64,000 nt of DNA from an uncultured Steroidobacter sp. (lineage in GTDB: Bacteria; Pseudomonadota; Gammaproteobacteria; Steroidobacterales; Steroidobacteraceae). The stretch is taken from the NCBI GenBank assembly GCA_937864115.1, contig CALMII010000059.1, forward strand, positions 52,812 through 116,811, in the 5' to 3' direction. Below are positions 35,062 through 46,600 of the stretch, piece by piece. The notes below the pieces were generated by a model. It saw nothing but the letters and a program-made list of their open reading frames with translations, was not told the DNA's origin and ran no database searches. Numbering within the stretch: position 1 is the stretch's first letter; each line of letters begins with the position of its first letter. Position numbers and translations under genes: made by a program.

Positions 35062-36816
35062 ATGGGACTACAAAGCGAACAGGAAGCGGAATGGGCTGAT
35101 CTTCCCGCGATCGTGCGGCGGCTGCCGCTGTTCGAGGGACTCGAGCCCGAACTGCTGGATGGCATCACCGCGCAGATCGAATGGTTCGCGCTGCCGGGCG
35201 GCACCACGCTGTTCGAAGCCGGCGACGCGCCGGACGCGCTGTACCTGGTCATCAGCGGCAATCTCGGCGCCTATTCCGCTTCGGCCGAAGGCCATCGCCG
35301 CCTGGTCGGCACGATCGCCGCGGGCGAAACCGTCGGCGAGATGGCGCTGATTTCCGGCAAGCCGCGCAACGCCACCGTCATCGCGCTGCGCGACAGCGAA
35401 CTCGGCCGTCTTTCGCGCGAAGCCTTCGAACAATTGATGCTGTCGCATCCGCAAGGCCTGCTGCGCGTCGCGCAGCTGATGGCGCAGCGGCTCGATGCTT
35501 CGCAGAACCAGGTGCGCGGCCGGCGCGCAACGCCGCGAACCTTCGCCGTCGTGCCCAACGACAAGCACGCGCATGCGACCAGCTTCGCCGCGCAGCTTGC
35601 CACGCATCTCGAACATGCCGGCCGCACCGAACTGGTCTGGAGCCAGCGCGGCGCCGATCACACGAGCCTGTGGTTCCACACCGTCGAGCGCGCCAACGAA
35701 TTCGTCGTGTATGTCTGCGATCCCGGTCCGACGAGCTGGAGCAAGCTGTGCCTGCGTCAGGCGGACGTCGTGCTGCTGCTGGCGCAGGCCGACTCGAAAC
35801 CCGCCGACTGGCCGGCGTTCGCGAATCATCAGGTGCGGCCCGTGGCGCAGCGAACGGAACTGGTGCTGCTGCACAAGGAACGGCTGCTGCCCGGCGTCGC
35901 TGCCGCGTGGCTCGATGTCCGCCCGGGCATGCCGTATCACCACGTGCGCGGCACGGCCGACATCGCGCGGCTGGCGCGGCTGCTCACCGGCCGCGGCCTC
36001 GGCATCGTGCTCTCGGGCGGCGGCGCGCGCGGCTTCGCGCACATCGGCGTGCTGCGCGCGGTGCGTGAAGCCGGCATCACGATCGATGCGGTCGGCGGTA
36101 CCAGCATCGGCGCCATCATTGCTGCCGGTTTCGCGCTGGAATGGAGTGCGGAGGAGCTGAACCGGCGCGTCTACGAGTGCTTCGTGCGCACCAATCCCCT
36201 CAACGACTACACCCTGCCGCTGGTGTCGCTGGTATCGGGCCGCAAGGTCACGCGACTGCTGAAGCGCGAATTCGCAGATCTGCAGATCGAGGACATTCCG
36301 CTGCCGTTCTTCTGCGTGTCCTCGAATCTCAGCACCGGCCAGCTCGCGCTGCACCGACGCGGCGAACTATGGCGCTGGCTGCGCGCGTCGGTCGCGATTC
36401 CCGGCGTGCTGCCGCCGGTGGTTCACAAGGGCGAGCTGTTCGTCGACGGCGCCACCATCAACAACCTGCCCGTGGACGTCATGCGCGAAGCGGGACTCGG
36501 CCAGGTGATCGGCGTCGATGTCGGTTCCGACCGCGCCTTCGTCACCGACACCGTGGATTCGGACGTGCCGCCGTTCTGGAAGATGCCGCAGTGGTTCCGC
36601 GGCCGCAAACAGCCGGTGAACATCCTGCAGATCCTGTGGCGCGCCGGCATGATCAACAGCGCCGGCAATCGTGCGGCACGACACGAGATTTCGGATCTGC
36701 TGCTGCAGCCGCCGCTGGAACAGATCGACATGCTGAACTGGCGCGCATTCGAGCGCGCCGTCGATGTCGGCTACCGGCATGCACAGCAGCGGCTCAGCGA
36801 ATGGCAGCGGGGGTAG
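35062..36816 (+). CDS. patatin-like phospholipase with N-terminal cyclic-nucleotide-binding domain
   Basis: About 584 residues from the ATG at 35062 (a GTG at 34990 would add 24). Residues about 20-130 form a cNMP-binding/Crp-like domain (LPLFEGLEPELLDGITAQIE, GETVGEMALISGKPRNATV), and the middle is a linker. From about 318 a patatin domain has the oxyanion loop GGGARGFAHIGVLRA, nucleophile Ser348 in GGTSIGAI and Asp462 in VDGATINN. This is the NTE/RssA-like layout of lysophospholipases/esterases. The cNMP domain suggests ligand or regulatory control. Divergent from the TetR gene. Confidence 0.92.
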   Translation: MGLQSEQEAEWADLPAIVRRLPLFEGLEPELLDGITAQIEWFALPGGTTLFEAGDAPDALYLVISGNLGAYSASAEGHRRLVGTIAAGETVGEMALISGKPRNATVIALRDSELGRLSREAFEQLMLSHPQGLLRVAQLMAQRLDASQNQVRGRRATPRTFAVVPNDKHAHATSFAAQLATHLEHAGRTELVWSQRGADHTSLWFHTVERANEFVVYVCDPGPTSWSKLCLRQADVVLLLAQADSKPADWPAFANHQVRPVAQRTELVLLHKERLLPGVAAAWLDVRPGMPYHHVRGTADIARLARLLTGRGLGIVLSGGGARGFAHIGVLRAVREAGITIDAVGGTSIGAIIAAGFALEWSAEELNRRVYECFVRTNPLNDYTLPLVSLVSGRKVTRLLKREFADLQIEDIPLPFFCVSSNLSTGQLALHRRGELWRWLRASVAIPGVLPPVVHKGELFVDGATINNLPVDVMREAGLGQVIGVDVGSDRAFVTDTVDSDVPPFWKMPQWFRGRKQPVNILQILWRAGMINSAGNRAARHEISDLLLQPPLEQIDMLNWRAFERAVDVGYRHAQQRLSEWQRG

Positions 36817-36843
36817 GACCGTGGCCGACAATCTGTTCTTGCT

Positions 36844-36897
36844 GCAGGTCAGGCTTCAGCCTGACTGCGAAAAGGCCGGCTGAAGCCGGCCCCACAG
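36844..36897. repeat. family A repeat between convergent genes
   Basis: Shorter copy of family A: one gtcaggcttcagcctgac hairpin followed by ggccggctgaagccggcccc. It lies between the phospholipase gene and the convergently read gspB-like gene, a place where it could act as a two-way terminator. Confidence 0.8.
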
Positions 36898-36925
36898 TCA
36901 GGGCAGAGCAAAGTCCCCCGAGACG

Positions 36926-37624
36926 CTATTGCCGCGGCAGAACGAATCGCAGTCCCTGCTGGTTGAGCACCGCGCCTTCCGGCGTGATGCGCTCCACGGT
37001 CGGCCCCTCGGTGAGCGTCTGGCCTTCGGTGTACTTGCGCATGTTGATGAAGACGAAGCGCTCCGACGGCGTATTCGAGTAGACGTGGATGTCGAGCCGC
37101 ATGTCGGGCAGCGACGTGCCGCTCGCGATGAGCGACGACGCGTTCGGCAGGACTTCGGCGCGCGGCTCGGCAGCCGGGCGCGCTGCAAGCGGTGCAACCG
37201 CAGGCGGTTCGATCGGACGAGCGGCGGCGGCAGCCGGCGGGTGTTCGTCGAAACCGGAGTCGTCCACGAAGTCGCTGCCTTCGTAGCTCTCTGCGGAAGC
37301 ACCGGCCTCTTCCGCGAGCGAACGGACCGACGGATCGATGCTCGGCCGGCTCGCCGGCGGCGTGCGCGTGTAGGGAACCGGTGACGCGGCCGGGGCTGTC
37401 GTCACCGCCGCAGCGACGGGCGCAGCCGCTGCCGGCGCCTTGTCATCGCGCAGCAGCACGAAGAGCAGGATCGCGAGATTGCCGACCAGCAATCCGGCGA
37501 CGGCCACGGCCCACCACGGACGCTCGCTCTGCGGCGCGCGTGCGGGCGCATCGGCGAGCGAGGGTCCGATGGTGCGCTGACGTTCGTTCTCGGATTTCTT
37601 CAGCGCATCGAGAATGAAGCTCAT
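36926..37624 (-). CDS. gspB: GspB-like type II secretion assembly protein
   Basis: The 232-residue product begins SFILDALKKSENERQR, the hallmark start of GspB/ExeB proteins, has one TM (AVAVAGLLVGNLAILLFVLL), a long Ala/Pro-rich periplasmic linker, and a C-terminal T2SSB-type domain (LPDMRLDIHVYSNTPSERF through LTEGPTVERITPEGAVL). With ExeA/GspA it is known to insert the secretin through peptidoglycan. Its start is 4 bp after the ExeA-like gene ends, so they form an operon. No other gsp genes are in the window. Confidence 0.9.
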   Translation of the reverse strand: MSFILDALKKSENERQRTIGPSLADAPARAPQSERPWWAVAVAGLLVGNLAILLFVLLRDDKAPAAAAPVAAAVTTAPAASPVPYTRTPPASRPSIDPSVRSLAEEAGASAESYEGSDFVDDSGFDEHPPAAAAARPIEPPAVAPLAARPAAEPRAEVLPNASSLIASGTSLPDMRLDIHVYSNTPSERFVFINMRKYTEGQTLTEGPTVERITPEGAVLNQQGLRFVLPRQ

Positions 37625-37627
37625 GCG

Positions 37628-39268
37628 TCAGCCTCCCGCCTGCGCCAGCAGCAGCGGACCGCCCACCTTGTTGCTGAGCGTGTCGAGCACGATCTGCGTC
37701 TGTACGCCGGCGATGCCGTCGACGTTCAGACGATGCCGACGCTGGAAATCCTCCACCATCTTCACGAGCTCCTGATCGTAAACGTCGCTGGCGGACCGGT
37801 CCGGCTGGCCCTGCAGCGAATTGAGGCTGCGCCGCAGCCAGCGAACGCCGTCGCCGCGCATGCCGGCCGACAGCGCGCGCGGCGACGTGGCCACCTGCGG
37901 CCGCCACAGCACGAGGTAGTCGCCGTACCAGAGTCGCGAGATCGAGGCGATCGAGACTTCGGGCTGCGAGTTGGCGAGCGCGATGAGTGCGTTGTCGGTG
38001 TCGTTCAGTCCGGTCACCGTGACCTGGTGCGCGCTGCCGTTGTCGTCGATCAGCGTGAGGATGGCCGGGCGGTTCAGCGTGCGCAGCTGACCCCACGAGC
38101 CCTGCTGGTAGACGCATTCGAGACCCTGCTGCAGCGCCTGATCGCAGGGCCTCGCGCCGAGCGGATCGTACTTCGCGCCCCAGGCGGCGAACATCTGCGA
38201 GAAGGCGCCTTCGGTATTGGTTTCGCTGGCGTGATCGCGCAGCACGTCGGCGATATCGCGCGCTTCGGGCGGCGCGGGCGGCGGAACGATTGCCGGCGTC
38301 GGTGCTGGCTGCGCTGCCGGCGGCGGCGAAGCCAGGGCGACGGCTGCCGGTTCGTGCGTCTGCTTCTTCATCAGCAGCCACAGGCCGATGCCCATGACTG
38401 CGAGCGCCGCGGCGATCGATGCGCCTGCCGCGGCCTTCATCCACGGCGGACTGAACGGCCGGCCATAGACTTCGCCGGCCGCGGCACGCACCAGCGACGG
38501 ACCGACGCGATGCGATTCCTGCGTGAAGGCGCCGAGCAGGGCGCGGTCGCAGATGACATTGATGATGCGCGGAATGCCATTGCTGAGGCGATGGATTTCA
38601 CGCAATGCGGCGCCGGTGAAGATCTCGCCGTTGGCACCCGCGACGCGCAGGCGATGGTTCACGTACAGCGCAGTTTCGTGCTTCGACAGCGGATCGAGGT
38701 GATAGCGGCCGGTGATGCGCTGCGCGAGCTGACGCAGCTCGACGCGATCGAGCACTTCGCGCAGTTCGGGCTGGCCGATCAGGATGATCTGCAGCAGCTT
38801 GTGCGAGGCCGTTTCGAGATTGGTCAGCAGGCGCACCTGCTCCAGCGTCTCGGGCGAAAGATTCTGTGCCTCGTCGACGATCACCACGACGCGACGGCCC
38901 TTGGCGTGCGCGTCGAGCAGGCGCCGATTCAGCGTGTCGATCAGATCCTTGAGGCTGGTCGTGTCCTCGTCGCGCAGGAAGAGGCCGAGTTCCTCGCAGA
39001 TCGTCACGACGAACTGCAGCGGCGACAGCTGCGGATTGAGGATCACCGCGACGTCGGCGTGACCGGGCATGCGTTCGAGCAGCGAACGCACCACGGTGGT
39101 CTTGCCCGTGCCCACTTCGCCGGTGAGCTGGATGAAGCCGCCGGCCTCGGTGATGCCGTACAGCAGGTGTGCGAGCGCCTCGGCGTGCCGCGCACTCATG
39201 AAGAGGTAACGCGGATCCGGCGTGATGGCGAACGGCTTTTCGGTCAGGCCAAAAAAGCTCGCGTACAT
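37628..39268 (-). CDS. gspA: ExeA/GspA-type AAA ATPase with peptidoglycan-binding domain
   Basis: The 546-residue product has the ExeA start YASFFGLTEKPFAITPDPRY, Walker A LTGEVGTGKTTVVR, Walker B VVVIVDEAQNLS and a sensor QIILIGQPELREVL. These are followed by one TM near residue 280 (ASIAAALAVMGIGLWLLM), a Pro-rich linker and a C-terminal peptidoglycan-binding domain (LVKMVEDFQRRHRLNVDGIAG). It pairs with the adjacent gspB-like gene; the ExeAB complex is known to assemble the type II secretin. Confidence 0.92.
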   Translation of the reverse strand: MYASFFGLTEKPFAITPDPRYLFMSARHAEALAHLLYGITEAGGFIQLTGEVGTGKTTVVRSLLERMPGHADVAVILNPQLSPLQFVVTICEELGLFLRDEDTTSLKDLIDTLNRRLLDAHAKGRRVVVIVDEAQNLSPETLEQVRLLTNLETASHKLLQIILIGQPELREVLDRVELRQLAQRITGRYHLDPLSKHETALYVNHRLRVAGANGEIFTGAALREIHRLSNGIPRIINVICDRALLGAFTQESHRVGPSLVRAAAGEVYGRPFSPPWMKAAAGASIAAALAVMGIGLWLLMKKQTHEPAAVALASPPPAAQPAPTPAIVPPPAPPEARDIADVLRDHASETNTEGAFSQMFAAWGAKYDPLGARPCDQALQQGLECVYQQGSWGQLRTLNRPAILTLIDDNGSAHQVTVTGLNDTDNALIALANSQPEVSIASISRLWYGDYLVLWRPQVATSPRALSAGMRGDGVRWLRRSLNSLQGQPDRSASDVYDQELVKMVEDFQRRHRLNVDGIAGVQTQIVLDTLSNKVGGPLLLAQAGG

Positions 39269-39529
39269 AGGGACTTAGGGGGACGGTCGAACCGCGGCTC
39301 GGGGACGGGATAATGCCATCGCCGCTACGCGCGGCGAAAGCTTTGCGGCCACGCGGTGGCGCTGCTGTGTCGTTGGCGATGCGGACGCTCCTGTCGCGCC
39401 GTCATCTCATTCGTGACGGGACTCGCCTTGCTCGCCCCGGAGGGGACCGATACGCTTGCGCGCCGATTTCGTCCCCGCTTCCGCGCGTGTTTTTCCGTCC
39501 TCACTCAAGGCTGTAGCGTCATTCCTCAC

Positions 39530-40465
39530 ATGCAGGCACTGTCATTTCGCGGTCTGACCAAGACCTACAAGAACGGGGTTCAGGCGCTCAAGGGCATCGA
39601 CCTCGACGTGGAAGAGGGCGACTTCTTCGCGCTGCTCGGACCGAACGGCGCTGGCAAGACCACCGCGATCGGGATCGTGACCTCGCTGGTGAACAAGAGC
39701 GGCGGCACGGTCGAGGTGTTCGGGCACGACATCGACCGGGAACTGGCGGCGGCCAAGTCCTGCATCGGCCTCGTGCCGCAGGAAATGAACTTCAACCAGT
39801 TCGAGACGGTGACGACCATCCTGATCAACCAGGCCGGTTTCTACGGCATTCCGCGTCATACCGCGCGCGAGCGTCTGGAGAAGAACCTCAACGCCCTGCA
39901 GCTCTGGGACAAGCGCAACGCGGTCGCGCGCAGCCTGTCGGGCGGCATGAAGCGCCGGCTGATGATCGCCCGCGCGCTGATGCACGAACCGCGGCTACTG
40001 ATCCTGGACGAGCCCACGGCCGGCGTGGACATTGAAGTGCGGCGCACGATGTGGACGTTCATGCGCGACATCAACGCCGCCGGCACGACCATCATCCTCA
40101 CCACGCACTATCTCGAAGAGGCGGAGAACCTCTGCCGGCACGTCGCCATCATCGACAAGGGCCGCATCATCGAGAACGATCGCATGAGCCGCGTGCTGCG
40201 CAAGCTGCAGACCGAAGTGTTCGTCTTCAATCTGCGCAATCCGATCGCGGCCGCGCCGGCGCTGCCCGGTTACACCGTGACGATGCCGGACGATCACACG
40301 CTGGAGATCGAAGTCTCCAAGGACCAGAACCTCAACGACATCTTTTCGCGCCTGAGTGGCGTCGGCATCGAAGTGCTGTCGATGCGCAACAAGTCGAACC
40401 GGCTGGAGGAACTGTTCATGCGGCTGGTCGACAAGGGCAGCGAGCAGGCGGCGGCCCACGTTTGA
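39530..40465 (+). CDS. ABC transporter ATP-binding protein (YadG-like)
   Basis: The 311-residue product has Walker A LLGPNGAGKTTAIG, Q-loop VPQEMNFNQFETV, signature SLSGGMKRRLMIARAL, Walker B LLILDEPTAGVD and switch LTTHYLEEAE. The wording and the permease that follows match the YadG/YadH ABC-2 exporters. The frame is open upstream, but the ATG at 39530 is where the domain starts. The permease begins 20 bp later. Confidence 0.93.
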   Translation: MQALSFRGLTKTYKNGVQALKGIDLDVEEGDFFALLGPNGAGKTTAIGIVTSLVNKSGGTVEVFGHDIDRELAAAKSCIGLVPQEMNFNQFETVTTILINQAGFYGIPRHTARERLEKNLNALQLWDKRNAVARSLSGGMKRRLMIARALMHEPRLLILDEPTAGVDIEVRRTMWTFMRDINAAGTTIILTTHYLEEAENLCRHVAIIDKGRIIENDRMSRVLRKLQTEVFVFNLRNPIAAAPALPGYTVTMPDDHTLEIEVSKDQNLNDIFSRLSGVGIEVLSMRNKSNRLEELFMRLVDKGSEQAAAHV

Positions 40466-40485
40466 CCCGGCCAGGGCTGACATCC

Positions 40486-41307
40486 ATGACACAGACAACG
40501 CAAGCGACCGCCATGAGCACACCTGCCGAACCCAACCTGGCGCACACGAATCTCGTCGGCTTCAACACCATCGTCATCCGCGAGTTCAGCCGCATCGTCC
40601 GCATCTGGAGCCAGACCGTCGTTCCGCCGGCGATCACCGCGACGCTCTACTTCGTCATCTTCGGCAGCCTGATCGGCCGTCGTCTCGGCGACATGGGCGG
40701 CTACACGTACATCCAGTACATCGCGCCCGGCCTCATCATGATGCAGGTGATCACGAACTCGTACGGCAACGTGGTCTCGTCGTTCTTCGGCGCCAAGTTC
40801 GGCAAGCACATCGAAGAACTGCTGGTCTCGCCGCTACCGAACTGGCTGATCGTCGCCGGCTACGTGGTCGGCGGCGTCAGTCGCGGCCTGGTGGTCGGCG
40901 GCGTAGTGACCGTCATCACCCTCATCTTCACGCACCTGCACGTGCACGACATGCTGGTCGTGATGTCCGCCGTACTGCTGAGTTCGATCGTGTTCTCGCT
41001 GCTCGGCATGATCAACGCGATCTTCGCCAAGAACTTCGATCAGATCACCTTCATCCCGACCTTCGTGCTGACGCCGCTGACCTACCTGGGCGGCGTGTTC
41101 TACACGATCGAGATGCTGCCGCAGTGGGCGCAGCATGTCTCGCACGCGAATCCGATCCTGTACATGGTGAACGCCTTCCGCTTCGGCTTCATCGGGGTGT
41201 CGGACGTGAACGTGGGATTCGCCTACGCCATCATGATCGGCGCCGTCGTCGTGCTGTATGTCGCCTGCGTGTGGCTACTGCAGCGGGGCGTGGGGACGAG
41301 GGAGTAG
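40486..41307 (+). CDS. ABC-2 type transporter permease (YadH-like)
   Basis: The 273-residue membrane protein starts near TQTTQATAMSTPAEP and has about six TM segments. It carries the YadH-like blocks FNTIVIREFSRIVRIWSQTV, SFFGAKFGKHIEELLVSPLP and LGGVFYTIEMLPQWAQ, the last near the final membrane spans. With the ATP-binding protein just upstream it forms a two-gene exporter, cargo unknown. A second ATG (residue 11, at 40516) is an alternative start. Confidence 0.9.
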   Translation: MTQTTQATAMSTPAEPNLAHTNLVGFNTIVIREFSRIVRIWSQTVVPPAITATLYFVIFGSLIGRRLGDMGGYTYIQYIAPGLIMMQVITNSYGNVVSSFFGAKFGKHIEELLVSPLPNWLIVAGYVVGGVSRGLVVGGVVTVITLIFTHLHVHDMLVVMSAVLLSSIVFSLLGMINAIFAKNFDQITFIPTFVLTPLTYLGGVFYTIEMLPQWAQHVSHANPILYMVNAFRFGFIGVSDVNVGFAYAIMIGAVVVLYVACVWLLQRGVGTRE

Positions 41308-41349
41308 GCGGTGTCAGACCGGCGGGTGCTCTGCTAGGCTCGGCCTGCG

Positions 41350-41562
41350 ATGAACGTAGTCAACGCAACAACCCCGGCCTGTCTTGCAGCCCAGCAGGCA
41401 GGGTTCGATCTCAGCCTCATGGAGGAGAGTCTGCGGTGCTCCTACGAACAGCGCGCCCTGCAGCATCAGGCTGCACTGCAACTGGCTCTGGAACTGGAAG
41501 CGGTCGGCAAGCAACTCCGTGAACGAGCTGAATCGCCTTCTGCAGATTCTCTGCGACGCTGA
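41350..41562 (+). CDS. small helical protein, partner of nucleotidyltransferase
   Basis: A 70-residue product: a divergent start, then FDLSLMEESLRCSYEQRALQ and HQAALQLALELEAVGKQL, which reads as two amphipathic helices. It overlaps the following nucleotidyltransferase gene by 44 bp. I recognise no characterised family. Proteins of this length with an LR-x-S-x-x-E-R-x-L-QH pattern appear, as far as I recall, before small nucleotidyltransferases, so a toxin-antitoxin-like role is inference. Confidence 0.6.
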   Translation: MNVVNATTPACLAAQQAGFDLSLMEESLRCSYEQRALQHQAALQLALELEAVGKQLRERAESPSADSLRR

Positions 41563-42010
41563 CATTCCATTCGTCATCGTCGGAGGCTTTGCGGGGATGC
41601 TGTACGGCTCCTCGCTGGTCACGTGCGCCATCGATCTTTGCGCCGTGTTGACCGATGAGAACGTGGCGAAGCTGCGAACGGCGCTGCACGATCTGAAGCC
41701 GGTCCATCGGCTTACGCCGCAGCGTCTGTCATTCCTCGACAACCCCGAGCCCGGTGTGTCGGTCCGCAACCTGTACCTTCAGACGGACGTCGGACCCGTC
41801 GATCTGCTGACGTCCATCACGGGTGTCGGTGGCTTCGAGCGGGTCAATGCAAAGGCAATCGAGATCGTGCTGTTCGGTCGCCGCATCCGCGTGATCGGTC
41901 TCGATGATCTGATCGCAGCCAAGGAAGCCCTGGGCCGGGAAAAGGATCTGCTGGCGGCCAAGGAACTCAGGGCGATTCGCGAAGCTCAGCACGATGGGGA
42001 AAGCGGCTAG
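41519..42010 (+). CDS. nucleotidyltransferase-like protein
   Basis: The 163-residue product (GTG start at 41519) has the nucleotidyltransferase-type motif IPFVIVGGFAGMLYGSS followed by AIDLCAVLTDENVAKL, where D-L-C replaces the usual D-x-D. It ends VIGLDDLIAAKEALGREKDLL, a motif common in minimal NTases of the DUF6036/AbiEii-like group. The second acidic residue of the D-x-D pair appears changed to Cys, so catalysis may be impaired. It overlaps the small upstream gene and follows the ABC exporter by about 40 bp. Confidence 0.72.
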   Translation: MNELNRLLQILCDADIPFVIVGGFAGMLYGSSLVTCAIDLCAVLTDENVAKLRTALHDLKPVHRLTPQRLSFLDNPEPGVSVRNLYLQTDVGPVDLLTSITGVGGFERVNAKAIEIVLFGRRIRVIGLDDLIAAKEALGREKDLLAAKELRAIREAQHDGESG

Positions 42011-42038
42011 CGGCTACCCGCTCGCCGCCAACCGCTTC

Positions 42039-43523
<1,485 letters not shown>

Positions 43524-43560
43524 GTTTCAGTCTTCGATTCGTAGTCGTTCAGTAGCAGCG

Positions 43561-43606
43561 GCCCCCTCCCTGACCCTCCCCCGCGAGCGGAGGAGGGAAC
43601 CGGAGG
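43561..43606. repeat. family D partial repeat between gltB and gltD
   Basis: Single-module copy (ccctccctgaccctcccccg, gcgagcggaggaggga) of the element found at 20785, 31606, 52326 and 60234. It lies wholly within the gltB-gltD gap, abutting the gltB stop codon. Confidence 0.75.
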
Positions 43607-46600
43607 TCAGTTGCCGCCGACGCGTGCCAGGTCGCGGGCGTTCTCTTCGAACGCTTCCATGATCGCGTCGTCGCCGGTGAGGCCCTGTTCGTGGGCACGG
43701 GCGATACAGGCGAGCATGCGCTTGTAGTCGCGCGGCATCACGCGCACGAACTGCTTCACCGATTTGTCCCACGCATCCAGCACCTGCTGGGCGCGGGCGC
43801 TGCCCGTGTAGTGCAGGTGGCGTTCGATCATGGCTTTCACGGCGGCGATTTCTTCGGGTTCGTCGAGTCCGCCAATCTCGACCATGTCGGCATTGATGTT
43901 GACGCGCGCGTCGCCGCGCTCGTCGAAGATGTAGGCCACGCCGCCCGACATGCCGGCACCGAAGTTGCGGCCGACGCCGCCCAGCACGATGACGCGTCCG
44001 CCGGTCATGTATTCGCAGCCGTGATCGCCCACGGCTTCGACGATGGCATGCACGCCGCTGTTGCGGACGCAGAAGCGTTCGCCCGCCATGCCGGCCAGGT
44101 ACACCTCGCCGCTGGTGGCGCCGTACAGCGCGACGTTGCCGACGATGATGTTTTCCCAGGTCCTGAACGTGGACTGCTTCGACGGATACACGATGAGCTT
44201 GCCGCCCGAGAGACCCTTGCCGACGTAGTCGTTGGCATCGCCTTCGAGACGCAGCGTCATGCCGCGCGGCACGAACGCGCCGAAGCTCTGGCCGGCCGAA
44301 CCGGTGAGATTCACCTGGATCGTGTCTTCCGGCAGACCGGCGGCGCCGTACTTGCGGGTGACTTCGCTGCCCGTGATCGTGCCGAACACGCGATTGATGT
44401 TGCGGATGGTCAGGTTGGCCGTGACCTTCTCGCCGCGCTCGATCGCGGGCTTGCACAGGTCGAGCAGCTGCGTCAGGTCGAGCGACTTCTCTATGCCGTG
44501 ATCCTGCTCGATCTGCTTGAAGCGGCCGATGTCGTTGCCGGCATCGGGCTGGTACAGCAGGTTGCTGAAGTCCAGGCCCTTCGCCTTCCAGTGCGCGATG
44601 GCCTTGCGGGCTTCGAGCTTGTCGACGCGGCCGATCATTTCCTCGATGGTGCGGAAGCCGAGCTGCGCCATCAGTTCGCGCATTTCCATGGCGATGAAGC
44701 GCATGAAATTCACGGCATGTTCGGGCTTGCCCATGTAGCGCTCGCGCAGGCGCGGATCCTGCGTCGCCACGCCCACCGGGCAGGTGTTGAGATGACACAC
44801 GCGCATCATGATGCAGCCCGTCGCGACCAGCGGCGCCGTGGCGAAGCCGAACTCTTCGGCGCCCAGCAGCGCGGCGATGATCACGTCACGGCCGGTCTTG
44901 AGCTGGCCGTCGGTTTCCACCGCGACGCGCGAACGCAGGTTGTTCATGACGAGCGTCTGGTGGGTTTCGGCGAGGCCGAGTTCCCACGGCAGGCCGGCAT
45001 GCATGATGGAGGTCTGCGGCGACGCGCCAGTGCCGCCGTCATAGCCGCTCACCAGCACGACATCCGCATGCGCCTTCGCGACGCCCGCGGCGACCGTGCC
45101 GACGCCGACTTCCGCCACCAGCTTGACGCTGATGCGGGCGCGGCGATTCGCGTTCTTGAGATCGTGGATCAGCTCGGCCAGATCTTCGATCGAATAGATG
45201 TCGTGATGCGGCGGCGGCGAAATCAGGCCGACGCCCGCCGTCGTATGACGCGTCTTGGCGATCGGCGGATACACCTTGCCGCCGGGGAGCTGGCCGCCTT
45301 CGCCGGGCTTTGCGCCCTGCGCCATCTTGATCTGGATTTCGCGCGCATTGACCAGGTATTCGCTGGTGACGCCGAAGCGGCCCGAAGCCACCTGCTTGAT
45401 GGCCGAGTTCTTCGAGTCGCCGTTCGGCAGCGTCTTGAAGCGTTCGGGATCTTCGCCGCCTTCGCCGGTGTTGCTGCGACCGCCGATGCGGTTCATCGCA
45501 ATCGCCAGCGTTTCGTGCGCTTCCTTGCTGATCGAACCGTACGACATCGCGCCGGTCTTGAAGCGCTTCATGATGCTTTCGATCGGTTCGACTTCGTCGA
45601 GCGGCACGGACTCGCCGTTCTTGAATTCCAGCAGACCACGCAGCGTCGCGATGTTCGTCGACGCGTCGTTCACCAGCTTCGAGTATTCCTTGAACATGGC
45701 GAAGTTGTCGGTGCGCACGCTCTTCTGCAGGCGATGGATCGTTTCCGGATTGAACAGGTGATATTCGCCGTCCGAGCGCCACTGGTACTGGCCGCCGACC
45801 GGCAGCGTGTGACCGTCGACGCGGCGTTCCGGGAACGCGGCCTTGTGGCGCACCAGCACTTCCTGCGCGATCACGTCCATGCCGATGCCGCCGATGCGCG
45901 AGGCCGTCCAGGTGAAGTATTCGTCGATCACGTCCTGACGCAGGCCGACCGCCTCGAACACCTGGGCGCCGCGATAGCTCTGGATCGCGGAGATGCCCAT
46001 CTTCGCCATGACCTTGATGACGCCCTTGGTCGCGGCCTTCACCAGGTTCTGGCAGGCCTTCTTGTGATCGATGTTGACCAGGCGCTCGTCGCGGATCATG
46101 CCGTCGATGGTTTCGAAGGCGACGTATGGGTTGATGGCGCTCGCGCCGTAACCGATCAGCAGCGAGAAGTGATGCACCTCGCGCGCTTCGCCGGTTTCGA
46201 TCACGAGGCTGACGCGGGTGCGCAGGCCTTCGCGGATCAGGTAGTGATGCAGGCCGGCGATGGCGAGCAGCGCCGGGATCGGCGCGAACTCGCGATTCAC
46301 GCCGCGGTCGCTGAGGATGAGGACGTTCACCTCTTCCTCTTCGATCATGCGCCGCGCCATCAGGCGGATCTCTTCCATCGACTTGACCAGGCCTTTCTCG
46401 CCGCGCGTGACGCGGAACAGGCTCGGCAGCACGCCGACCTTCAGACCCGGCAGATCCATGCGCCGCAGCTTGGCGAACTCTTCATTCGTCAGGATCGGCC
46501 ACTTCAGTTCGAGACGGCGACAATCGGCCGGCTGCGGATTGAGCAGGTTGCCTTCGGAGCCGAGACGGGTTTCGGCCGAGGTGATGATCTCTTCGCGGAT

